Source of the DNA: CAYQCN01 sp964415975
GTDB lineage: Bacteria; Patescibacteriota; Saccharimonadia; QS-5-54-17
Reading direction: 5' to 3'
Length of the DNA: 31,914 nucleotides
NCBI GenBank assembly: GCA_964415975.1
Contig: CAYQCN010000006.1
Coordinates: 1-31,914, forward strand
Part shown: positions 23,898 through 30,706 of the stretch, in pieces
How the letters are laid out: each line of letters opens with the position of its first letter
Numbering within the stretch: the stretch's first letter is position 1
Program-made: the position numbers and the translations under genes
The notes under the pieces: generated by a model
Database searches by the model: none
The model's input: the letters and a program-made list of their open reading frames with translations, nothing else
Told to the model about the DNA's origin: nothing

Positions 23898-24368
23898 AAT
23901 TGCAGTAATGGTGTAAGTTTGTTTGGTGCCGTTGCCAATCTCTACTTGGTCGCCAATTCTTTTGCCTATCAGCTGCCTACCTACTGGCGATTGATCAGAG
24001 AGCTTGTATTCGCTAGGGTCGGCCTCTATTGAACCGACTATCATGTAGTTTATCCTCTCACCATCGTGCTCCAACTCTACTACATTACCCAACTCTACTA
24101 AGTTTTTGTAGCGAGGCCGCTTTATAAGAGTGGCATTCTTGAGTATGTAGCCTATAGAATTTATGCGAGAACTAATATCTGCTGATTGGTTTTGCATTTC
24201 TGTATAGGTAGTGTTGTCTATGTCATCGCCCGGCTCTTTAGCTTCATGGAGCTCATACCCGATTCGAGCCTGCTCGCTATAAAGCTGTTTCAAGGCGTCT
24301 TTAAATCGGTCGAATCCATTTGGCGTCAAGTAAAGGTTATTGCTATTTATAGTGTGGTTAAAATACAT
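23892..24368 (-). CDS. greA: GreA/GreB-type transcript cleavage factor
   Basis: The protein has 158 residues, the usual Gre length. The N-terminal half (about 10-85) is a two-helix coiled coil whose tip EPGDDIDNTTYTE holds acidic residues at the places (D48, D51) where Gre factors carry Asp/Glu to activate cleavage of backtracked RNA. The C-terminal half is an FKBP-like domain with VELGNVVELEHDGE, SPVGRQLIGKRIGD and the final TYTITAIR. GGGAGGTGA precedes the ATG, so this gene uses normal ribosome binding. It follows a 61-codon ORF by 14 bases and probably shares its promoter. Confidence 0.88.
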   Translation of the reverse strand: MYFNHTINSNNLYLTPNGFDRFKDALKQLYSEQARIGYELHEAKEPGDDIDNTTYTEMQNQSADISSRINSIGYILKNATLIKRPRYKNLVELGNVVELEHDGERINYMIVGSIEADPSEYKLSDQSPVGRQLIGKRIGDQVEIGNGTKQTYTITAIR

Positions 24369-24382
24369 TGCTCACCTCCCAG

Positions 24383-24568
24383 CTAGCCTTGCTGACGTAT
24401 GAACGTCAATTTGCGGCCAGCCCAATTACTATTATTGTATAGCTTGCCCTCAACACTTTTGCGTATATTGAGAGTTTGTTGTGGGTGTTGGGGTTTGGTA
24501 TTGTTGGTGTAGCTTTTACATTCTATTGGTGTCGGTTTCTGAATGTATTTATGTAATTTAATACGCAT
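24383..24568 (-). CDS. Small basic hypothetical protein upstream of greA
   Basis: The ORF has 61 codons, rich in K, N, Q, T and P, with a basic charge and no membrane span. Support comes from signals: TATTAT at 24594-24599 as -10, then AAGGGGGG four to five bases before the ATG. The ORF ends 14 bases before greA, whose own ribosome-binding site lies in that gap. It could be a real small protein or a leader peptide for greA. No family is recognised. Confidence 0.5.
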   Translation of the reverse strand: MRIKLHKYIQKPTPIECKSYTNNTKPQHPQQTLNIRKSVEGKLYNNSNWAGRKLTFIRQQG

Positions 24569-24593
24569 AATACCCCCCTTCGGTCATGCGTTC

Positions 24594-24599
24594 ATAATA
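24594..24599 (-). promoter_or_regulatory. -10 box for the small ORF-greA transcript
   Basis: TATTAT on the minus strand would start transcription near 24587, giving a short leader that contains a G-rich ribosome-binding site for the 61-codon ORF. Confidence 0.4.
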
Positions 24600-24660
24600 C
24601 TGCCAGACCCCAACTAAGTGGTTCTGGGATTATATTGTAGGATTTTACTTTATATTCCGC

Positions 24661-24676
24661 TGTGACTAATATCACA
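24661..24676. promoter_or_regulatory. Crp-type palindrome TGTGA-N6-TCACA
   Basis: A perfect palindrome of the two half-sites recognised by Crp-type regulators, with the canonical 6-base spacer. Its centre is about 33 bases before the predicted transcription start of the Crp/Fnr gene at 24718, overlapping the -35 region. It is about 81 bases upstream of the divergent small ORF-greA start. The gene product has the Crp-type recognition residues, so autorepression is the simplest reading, with possible control of the divergent unit. Confidence 0.8.
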
Positions 24677-24684
24677 TTTTTGAC

Positions 24685-24711
24685 TGTGATATAGTTGGGT
24701 TAAGGGAGACG
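24685..24711 (+). promoter_or_regulatory. Extended -10 promoter and ribosome-binding site of the Crp/Fnr gene
   Basis: TG-A-TATAGT (24687-24695) is an extended -10 element. AAGGGAGA at 24702-24709 precedes the ATG at 24718. Transcription should start near 24702, leaving a short leader. Confidence 0.55.
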
Positions 24712-24717
24712 TATCCC

Positions 24718-25383
24718 ATGTATAAACCTACCAAGCCTTTAATTGCTTTCTTTCGCAACACTTCCTCGGTGGGATATGAAAAGGGTGAGATTATATATAG
24801 GTCCGACGTCAAAGAGGCGTCGGTTTTTTATCTACGCAGCGGTTATGTTAAATCATATACAATCAAAGAAAACGGCGACACAAGTACGCTGGCTTATTAC
24901 GGTGCACATGCAGTCTTTCCTCTTAGGCCGGTGCTTAAAGCTAGTGGTTTTAGTCCTGTGTTTACCGATGGAAGTGAAGTTTACTTCGAGACTGTTTCAG
25001 ATGCAGTGCTTCATAAGCGCAGACAAGCAGACTTTATCAGATATATAGAAGCTCAGCCTATCTTGTATCGCGATGTAGTTTATATGCTGCTCGACAACTT
25101 AGAGCTCTATATCAGCCGCGCTGAAGGGATGGAATTTCGTTATGCTAAACAGCGACTGGCCTACCAGCTGCTTAAGCTAGCAGCGAAGTTTGGCAATAAC
25201 CACGCAAAAACAGTAGAGATTGACTTGCCACTCACTCATCAAGAGCTAGCTTCAAGTTTAGACATGGCTCGTGAGACAGTGTCTCGTGAGATAGAGAGTC
25301 TTAAGCAGGAAGGCTACCTGCATACAATAGATGGCAAAATTATAATCTTAGACACAGATGGTCTAGCCGATATACTGCAATAA
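24718..25383 (+). CDS. Crp/Fnr-family transcription regulator
   Basis: The protein has 221 residues. An N-terminal cyclic-nucleotide-binding-like beta domain (about 18-105) and a long dimer helix (about 110-150) are followed by a winged-helix domain. The phosphate-binding cassette of true cAMP receptors (GE...RSA) is absent, and there are no cysteines for an iron-sulfur cluster, so the ligand is unknown. The recognition helix reads MARETVSREI: R185, E186 and R190 match the Crp residues (R-E-T-V-x-R) that read TGTGA half-sites. A perfect TGTGA-N6-TCACA site lies in its own promoter. Its end is two bases from the convergent zinc-ribbon/PH gene. Confidence 0.93.
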   Translation: MYKPTKPLIAFFRNTSSVGYEKGEIIYRSDVKEASVFYLRSGYVKSYTIKENGDTSTLAYYGAHAVFPLRPVLKASGFSPVFTDGSEVYFETVSDAVLHKRRQADFIRYIEAQPILYRDVVYMLLDNLELYISRAEGMEFRYAKQRLAYQLLKLAAKFGNNHAKTVEIDLPLTHQELASSLDMARETVSREIESLKQEGYLHTIDGKIIILDTDGLADILQ

Positions 25384-25385
25384 GT

Positions 25386-26063
25386 CTATAGATTGCTGAC
25401 ATTGGATTGATTGATGTCTCGGGCTCTCTTCATGATCAGGGATCTGACTTTTTCAGCCTCATCCGGTGATATACCGGGTATATGGCCTTCAGCGCTAGAC
25501 TTCTTACCGCCAATTATTGGAGATTTCTTCTGGCCGCCAGTGCCAGCAGTCTCTATGTCTACATGAGAAAGACCGATAATACGGTCTAGTAGAGTGCGGC
25601 GCACATTGACGTTTTGTATTCTTTCAAACGGGATACTGGCGGTATGTATGTGGAGGATACCGAACTGTTTGCGAAAGGCAACATCAGTAACTTGGAACGA
25701 ATAATGCTTGTATGCAATTTGTGCTGCTGCTAGGTGCCCAATTATATAAACTCCCAACCCCCCGAATACTACTAAGCTCAAAAAAGTGTCTCCACTGAAA
25801 AGTGAAGCCATCGCACTTACAAGCAGAAGCAAAAGTAATACAAGAGTATTCTTCATATAAGAGAACAAAAAAAGCCATCTTGCATTTGGGTGCAGATCGT
25901 CGAATTTAAGCATTTCTGTTTCTGCCTCAGATTTCTCAACTGCTACAGTCTGTAAATTTTTGGATGATGAGAGCTGATAGCCGCAATTTGTGCAAAACTT
26001 ACCATTTTTGATACGTTTTGCCCCACAGTTAGGGCAGAATTTATCTCCGTTTGTGTTATCCAT
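25386..26063 (-). CDS. Zinc-ribbon plus bacterial PH-domain (YdbS-like) membrane protein
   Basis: The protein has 225 residues from the chosen start. A zinc ribbon with C10, C13, C24 and C27 is followed by a linker, two hydrophobic spans (about 70-115), and a bacterial PH domain (DUF304/bPH2 type). The PH domain is marked by FQVTDVAFRKQFGILHIHTASIPFERIQNVNVRRTLLDRIIGLSHVDIETAG in pieces. PH domains of this type are common in membrane proteins without known catalytic role. The ATG at 26063 is preferred over one ten codons earlier because TATAAT ends exactly 6 bases upstream, and the protein then begins just before the zinc ribbon. Confidence 0.88.
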   Translation of the reverse strand: MDNTNGDKFCPNCGAKRIKNGKFCTNCGYQLSSSKNLQTVAVEKSEAETEMLKFDDLHPNARWLFLFSYMKNTLVLLLLLLVSAMASLFSGDTFLSLVVFGGLGVYIIGHLAAAQIAYKHYSFQVTDVAFRKQFGILHIHTASIPFERIQNVNVRRTLLDRIIGLSHVDIETAGTGGQKKSPIIGGKKSSAEGHIPGISPDEAEKVRSLIMKRARDINQSNVSNL

Positions 26064-26069
26064 AGCCGA

Positions 26070-26075
26070 ATTATA
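26070..26075 (-). promoter_or_regulatory. Consensus TATAAT box, leaderless start of the zinc-ribbon/PH gene
   Basis: A perfect TATAAT on the minus strand, six bases (TCGGCT), then ATG at 26063. It lies inside the spacer just after the DUF2779 gene stop. Confidence 0.55.
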
Positions 26076-26095
26076 CACTCCCTTTGCCCTCATGA

Positions 26096-27622
26096 CTAAA
26101 AAAGACTGGTTTGCTCTAAAGAGTCCGGTTTATTACTAGCCTTAAAGTCTCGTTTATTTAGAAAGTCAAATATTCGCACCATAGCTAAGGTGTCCAATTT
26201 GCAGTATTCAAGCAGGCTGTTCATCAACTGTTCTTGGTCGCCGTTGTAGCTGTCGCGCAATATCGCATCCATCCATAGCCTTTGTGCGCTACCGCCTTCT
26301 TGGACTTCCAAGTCTTTATACGATAGATCTGGAGCTAATACCGGCAGCACACTCTTGATCGAGGCGCTTCCTGCAAACTCTGCGTCTATATACCATCCAT
26401 AAGCAAAGGGGTCCATCAAGTCTACTATTCTTGCGTTGATAGCCTCTAAGGCGTCTTGATATTGAGGCAATAGCTTAGCTAGCAGCTCGTTGCATCCTTG
26501 TTCAAAACGTTTGCTCCAAACGATTATCGATCCATTATCTCCCAATTGTTTTACGAGCTGCTGTGTTAGAGGTTCGGCAGGGTTGGACTGATCGGTGTGC
26601 AAGTATTCGTAGTGCTCAACATCGCTATCGGTTGAGTTTAGTATGTGTAAAGAGTATTGAAACGGCAGCTGTTGATACGGTTTTAGACCGTCAAATGGCG
26701 GCACTACATCGGCCAGGGTTTCATAGTCTAGGAAATAGAGCGGATATTTTAAGCTGTCTAAGAACAACTCAATTTTGTCGGTTTTAATGATCGGTTCTTT
26801 GGCTTTGACGGCGGATACTTGCCATTGTTGCTTAGGTCTTAGTTTAATGCTGTCGGGTATGTCGGAAATATTTTCTATGCCTGCGTCTTCTAGATGGGCG
26901 CACAGTTCGGGGTCTAGCCCATATAGATTATAGATGCTGTCAGTAGGTATATCTCTTATATTTGAATACACTTCCATATATTCGCGAAAACTATCTAGGC
27001 CTACGTGGCGTGGCGAAGGATCGGGCATATCAGTTTGCCTTATAGACTTCCATGCTCGTGCAATATTCTCTTCGGTCTCAGTCTGCATTGAACGCACTTG
27101 TTCGCTTACTTCTTCTGTAACTGTTATCGCCCCAGGCTTAACTGGCCCTGAGCGTATGTAATTATTGTTAACATGTATCACGTATATTGATCTTATATTG
27201 AGACCGGCAGATTCTGCCACGTAAAGCTGAAATGCTAGGTCGTAGTAATGATCTTCTTTTACTCTAGTGCTTGATTTTATCTCATATAAATCAAACTCGC
27301 CTGAAGAGACTCTATCTAAAATATCAAATATGAAAGTGTTGTTTTCCGCCTCAATTCTTCCCTGGAATATAGTAGATGCATCTGAATTAATGGCTTCTTT
27401 AGTTCTTGAGGGCAGTCTTAAATATTCATCGTAGGAGTCAAAACCAAGCTTGATGCCATCTTTAAATAATGCCTCGGCATACTGTTCAAAATCATGACCA
27501 GCGTCAAACATAGCTTGCTGATTAGCGTCTATTTCTGGCAGCTTCTTTTTATCGTGTTTCTTGAGCCATACCCATGCCGGGTGCTTAAGATACATCATGT
27601 ATTCAGATTTTGATAGTTGCAT
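26096..27622 (-). CDS. DUF2779 protein with PD-(D/E)XK and DEDD-type nuclease-like domains
   Basis: The protein has 508 residues. The N-terminal third resembles Cas4/RecB nucleases: GHDFEQYAEALF, then the motif pieces FDILDRV, YEIKSST (the ExK) and LAFQLYVAE (a motif IV glutamine). The middle LYGLDPELCAHLEDAGIENISDI resembles a helix-hairpin-helix DNA-binding segment. The C-terminal half matches DUF2779, an RNase H-like fold with YFLDYETLA (D and E), PFQYSLHIL, VDLMDPF and EYCKLDTLAMV (late aspartate). It thus has two potential nuclease centres. A DNA repair or processing role is inferred. The N-terminal iron-sulfur cysteines of Cas4 are not present. TATTCT lies 8 bases before the ATG. Confidence 0.85.
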   Translation of the reverse strand: MQLSKSEYMMYLKHPAWVWLKKHDKKKLPEIDANQQAMFDAGHDFEQYAEALFKDGIKLGFDSYDEYLRLPSRTKEAINSDASTIFQGRIEAENNTFIFDILDRVSSGEFDLYEIKSSTRVKEDHYYDLAFQLYVAESAGLNIRSIYVIHVNNNYIRSGPVKPGAITVTEEVSEQVRSMQTETEENIARAWKSIRQTDMPDPSPRHVGLDSFREYMEVYSNIRDIPTDSIYNLYGLDPELCAHLEDAGIENISDIPDSIKLRPKQQWQVSAVKAKEPIIKTDKIELFLDSLKYPLYFLDYETLADVVPPFDGLKPYQQLPFQYSLHILNSTDSDVEHYEYLHTDQSNPAEPLTQQLVKQLGDNGSIIVWSKRFEQGCNELLAKLLPQYQDALEAINARIVDLMDPFAYGWYIDAEFAGSASIKSVLPVLAPDLSYKDLEVQEGGSAQRLWMDAILRDSYNGDQEQLMNSLLEYCKLDTLAMVRIFDFLNKRDFKASNKPDSLEQTSLF

Positions 27623-27680
27623 ATTTTATTAGAATATATGATATATCTTACTAGTCATAGTCTAAGCAGTGACCTTAGTG

Positions 27681-28769
27681 CTAATTATGCATCGATCTTT
27701 CTATTCTCTCGTAAGCCAATTCAATGGCAGCAGCTCGAGGGTATTCATATCTTTTTTTAGAAGTTTTTAACACAGCATCAGTGGTGTTAGATATCTTTTC
27801 TTCGATAGCACTAAGAGTGTTGCTTTGGCTCAAGTCACTCCCCTCATATTCTATATATGAAGCAATAACACCACCGGCATTAGCTACGATATCTGGGACT
27901 ATTGTAATACCGCGTTCGTGTAGCAACTCTTCAATCTCGTGGCTCATAGGTAAGTTGGAACCTTCGACTATCAGCTTGGCTTTAACCTCATGATGGTTGT
28001 GTTCATTTATTACATCACTAACAGAAGCAGTAATCAGTATATCAACTTCCAATCCAAACATCTCATCATGGGTTATAAGTTCTGCCCCGTCATAAGCTGT
28101 GGTATTACCGCCTCGGTCTTTTATGTTGTTTAAGGTTTTTAAATCTATACCTTCATTTACATGTATGGCCCCGTGGCGACTTGAAGTAGCCACGATACAC
28201 GCACCTGCCTTTTGCAAATAGTGGGCTGCCCATCTTCCTACATTGCCGTAGCCGTCTATCGCTACTTTGGCTCCTTTGAGGTTTATATCGCACCTTTTGC
28301 TAGCTCTCTTAGCAGCTACAACTACGCCATATCCCGTGCTGGCCGTTTTGTGGTCCATCCCGCCCAGTTCTGGTGGCTTACCTGTAGTAGATTTTTTGTC
28401 TTTAGTTGTGCTTACAAGCCAGCCCATCTCTTTTTCGCCAGTATTGATGTCTGGTGCAGCTATGTACTGACTGGGCATTAAGTATTTAATCTCCTCAATA
28501 AAAGCCTGAAACACCTCTTGCTTGTTGGCGCCACGATTCCAAACTATACCGCCCTTTGCGCCTCCAAAAGGTAGTTCGGCCAGTGCGTTCTTTAAGCTCA
28601 TGGCTCTGGCAAGTTCTGCTACTTCCCCGCAGGAGACACTGGGGTGCATGCGAATGCCGCCCTTACCTGGCCCAAGTTGCGTGTTGTCTATGACAAGATA
28701 TCCTTCCAGCCCTTTGTCTGGTCGATGCACTTCAATTACTAATTTTGGCCCAAATCTATCTTTTTTCAT
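27681..28769 (-). CDS. Glu/Leu/Phe/Val dehydrogenase
   Basis: The protein has 362 residues, closer to leucine/phenylalanine dehydrogenases than to the usual 420-450 of glutamate dehydrogenase. The substrate domain has GPGKGGIR, the substrate lysine K60, PFGGAKGGI with catalytic K72, and PDINTGEKEM with D107. The Rossmann domain has GYGNVG (173-178) followed by DILITAS and ANAGGV. The enzyme interconverts an amino acid and its keto acid with NAD(P). Exact specificity cannot be read with confidence. TGCTATAGT, an extended -10, lies 12 bases before the ATG, leaving only about six leader bases. Confidence 0.93.
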   Translation of the reverse strand: MKKDRFGPKLVIEVHRPDKGLEGYLVIDNTQLGPGKGGIRMHPSVSCGEVAELARAMSLKNALAELPFGGAKGGIVWNRGANKQEVFQAFIEEIKYLMPSQYIAAPDINTGEKEMGWLVSTTKDKKSTTGKPPELGGMDHKTASTGYGVVVAAKRASKRCDINLKGAKVAIDGYGNVGRWAAHYLQKAGACIVATSSRHGAIHVNEGIDLKTLNNIKDRGGNTTAYDGAELITHDEMFGLEVDILITASVSDVINEHNHHEVKAKLIVEGSNLPMSHEIEELLHERGITIVPDIVANAGGVIASYIEYEGSDLSQSNTLSAIEEKISNTTDAVLKTSKKRYEYPRAAAIELAYERIERSMHN

Positions 28770-28781
28770 GTCGTTAAAGTT

Positions 28782-28790
28782 ACTATAGCA
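28782..28790 (-). promoter_or_regulatory. Extended -10 promoter of the amino-acid dehydrogenase gene
   Basis: TGC-TATAGT on the minus strand fits the TGN extended -10 pattern. The predicted start of transcription is about six bases before the ATG at 28769, too short for a ribosome-binding site. Confidence 0.5.
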
Positions 28791-28851
28791 TTTTTCTTAT
28801 CAGTCTTAGCCGTATCAACGCAAGGTTCAGTGTCTGTAATAGCCCCCACCC

Positions 28852-29547
28852 TTATTGGTTTATCGCAAATGATTCAAGTAGTTTTTGCTGTTCATCGCTA
28901 AGATTTTCTTTAGAATCTGCATTTCGGAATTGTAGCTCAATGTGGACTGTGTCACCTGCGATATTGACGATAACCACGAAGGTACGTTCTTGTAGGTCGG
29001 GTCCTGTAGTAGCTTCATAAATCATTCGGTCGTTTATCTCGTAAGCATCTTCCAGAAATATCAATGAGCGACAACTTTCTGGTAATGAATTTGGATCTTT
29101 GGAGTTGCAGTCTATATCTTTCTCATGCTGGTATATTACCGATTCCGCTCTTTCTATCCGTATAAAATCAACCACCAAATCTGTTTCCTTAAGGGCCACA
29201 CTATCTCTATAAGCAGAATTCGCAGCATTTATGTTTTCTTGCGATTCAATACTTCTTAGGGCTAAGTACGCATTTTTGAATATACCATCCTCTACTATCA
29301 GCCAGTCATCAGGATAGGCAAATGAGAAACCCCATCCTTCATTTTCGTAAACTGCCCACCCTTCAGGGGTTTCTTTTTCTGCCTCATCAGTGGTAGTGCG
29401 ATTACCATCGCCAGCCGTTTCGTCCATTTCAATTTGTTGGTATGCCAACCAGGCGATAAGCGCTATGGCTGCTACAAATACTACAGCAAACAGTAATTCA
29501 GGTAGCGCAAACCCTTGTTGTTTGTATTCTCTTTTTTTGTTTGCCAT
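28852..29547 (-). CDS. Type IV pilin-like protein with PsbP-like extracellular domain
   Basis: The protein has 231 residues. The N-terminus reads KKREYKQQGFALPELLFAV: a basic leader, a glycine before phenylalanine, and glutamate at position 5 of the mature part, as required for class III/prepilin peptidase cleavage. The following hydrophobic helix (about 13-36) is the usual pilin stalk. After an acidic T/E-rich linker, GWGFSFAYPDDWLIVEDG opens a domain reminiscent of PsbP/lipoprotein-type folds. Two cysteines (in DIDCNS and ESCRS) could form a disulfide. AGAGGG precedes the ATG. Pilus subunit or minor pilin is inferred. No pilus assembly genes are in the window. Confidence 0.78.
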   Translation of the reverse strand: MANKKREYKQQGFALPELLFAVVFVAAIALIAWLAYQQIEMDETAGDGNRTTTDEAEKETPEGWAVYENEGWGFSFAYPDDWLIVEDGIFKNAYLALRSIESQENINAANSAYRDSVALKETDLVVDFIRIERAESVIYQHEKDIDCNSKDPNSLPESCRSLIFLEDAYEINDRMIYEATTGPDLQERTFVVIVNIAGDTVHIELQFRNADSKENLSDEQQKLLESFAINQ

Positions 29548-29697
29548 GTCACCCTCTCTTAATCGCTTAAGCTTATTTTTGTAACTATATCATAATGTAT
29601 TTCAGAAATAATCTTTCCCCAGAAACAAAACTCTTTGTGGTTGCATAAAACACAAAATTTTTTAAAATCAAGACTTTTTGTTTGGTATTTGTTCGTA

Positions 29698-29737
29698 TAT
29701 ACTTAAAACTATAAACAATAAATAAAGGCAAAGGAGG
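29698..29737 (+). promoter_or_regulatory. Promoter and strong ribosome-binding site of the 70-residue basic protein
   Basis: TATACT at 29698-29703 is a good -10 box. AAGGAGG at 29731-29737 lies 7 bases before the ATG. The leader of about 35 bases is A-rich. The -35 region is poor. Confidence 0.5.
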
Positions 29738-29744
29738 CCCGCAC

Positions 29745-29957
29745 ATGAAGCGCACCAAATATTACGACGTTATGTTAAAGCCCCACGTTAAACGTAGTTG
29801 GCCCAAGCTAAGGCGAGGTCGATACTATCCCACAGGAACTCGTCAGCTTCCTGACGGACGTGTAGAGGTTACTCTCCATTTGCCGCCCTCGGTTTTGCGT
29901 CAGTGGGGTCAAGCTATCACCTCTGGACGGCGAATAAGATTGTTTGTTCCTAGATAA
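29745..29957 (+). CDS. Small highly basic protein of unknown function
   Basis: The protein has 70 residues with many R and K and no membrane span. It may fold as short beta strands (RVEVTLHLPP) with a helix (VLRQWGQAI) and a final RRIRLFVPR strand. A near-perfect ribosome-binding site and a good -10 box make it a real, probably well-expressed gene. The charge suggests nucleic-acid or ribosome binding. I recognise no family. It sits alone on the plus strand between the pilin-like gene (divergent) and the cupin gene (convergent). Confidence 0.8.
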   Translation: MKRTKYYDVMLKPHVKRSWPKLRRGRYYPTGTRQLPDGRVEVTLHLPPSVLRQWGQAITSGRRIRLFVPR

Positions 29958-30000
29958 AATTCAGTGAATGCTTAAAAATCTTTACCGTGCCGGAAGCTGT

Positions 30001-30300
30001 TTACATCTCAACCCAGATGTATTTACACCCACTATCGCCAGATTCGGCTGCATGCGAATGATTTGACGGTATAGTTATGAGGTCGCCAGGCTTCATATCA
30101 AACCGCTTGCCTTCAAGAGTAATGGACACTGCACCGTCTACTAAGATAATAATATGAGACCTTTCGTGGCTGTGCTCTTGCAGGTATGATCCAGGCTCTT
30201 CATCTATTAGCTGAGGGTGGTACCCATGGGCTTCTAGCTCGGTAATAATTTCCTCAGTGCTTACTTTTCCATAAAAACCTTGCTTCACTTGATCGTTCAT
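30001..30300 (-). CDS. Cupin-fold protein
   Basis: The protein has 99 residues forming a single cupin barrel. Motif 1 is seen around GSYLQEHSHERSHIIILVDG (two histidines and a glutamate of the metal-binding set) and motif 2 around PGDLITIPSNHSHAAE. Small single-domain cupins often bind a metal and act as sensors, isomerases or binding proteins. The ligand is unknown. The start overlaps the stop of the membrane HTH gene (ATGA), so the two are coupled and may sense and regulate together. Confidence 0.9.
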   Translation of the reverse strand: MNDQVKQGFYGKVSTEEIITELEAHGYHPQLIDEEPGSYLQEHSHERSHIIILVDGAVSITLEGKRFDMKPGDLITIPSNHSHAAESGDSGCKYIWVEM

Positions 30301-30614
30301 GAGTCTAGATCGTTTTTAGCTATGTAGTAGACATCTCTGCCGGTCGTACCCTTCTTCTCAATAAGCAGGCTTGACTCTAGCTCATTGAAGTAGTTGCGTG
30401 CAGTTTTAGGCGACACGCCTAGCAGCCTTACAACATCACGGTTGTGAACTCTGGGCTTTTCTTCAAAAAGAGCCAGAAGCTGATCTATGTTTTTTTCTTT
30501 ATTACTCTTCTTGCTCGCTGTGGCCTTATTTTCTATACCCTTACTATCTATAAGATTTTTTAACATTAAACCACCGACTAAACCCACCAAAAAAGAAGCT
30601 ATAAATTTATGCAT
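30297..30614 (-). CDS. Membrane-anchored helix-turn-helix protein
   Basis: The protein has 105 residues from the chosen start. A short hydrophobic helix with GLVGG (about 4-20) is followed by a lysine-rich linker and a DeoR/winged-helix-like domain (NRDVVRLLGVSPKTARNYFNELES, described in part) with a wing. The fold suggests a DNA-binding regulator tied to the membrane, or a helix used for dimerisation. The ATG at 30614 is preferred over one 14 codons earlier because TACAAT ends exactly 6 bases upstream. The cupin gene follows with a 4-base overlap. Confidence 0.8.
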   Translation of the reverse strand: MHKFIASFLVGLVGGLMLKNLIDSKGIENKATASKKSNKEKNIDQLLALFEEKPRVHNRDVVRLLGVSPKTARNYFNELESSLLIEKKGTTGRDVYYIAKNDLDS

Positions 30615-30620
30615 ATTTAC

Positions 30621-30626
30621 ATTGTA
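30621..30626 (-). promoter_or_regulatory. -10-like box, leaderless start of the membrane HTH gene
   Basis: TACAAT on the minus strand, six bases (GTAAAT), then ATG at 30614. No ribosome-binding sequence is present. Confidence 0.5.
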
Positions 30627-30706
30627 CCAGTTTATTGATCGGTCTTTGGGATGCATTGATATAATTTACGCAAATATTTAATTTAGTAGTATTGGTCGCC
30701 TTTGCT

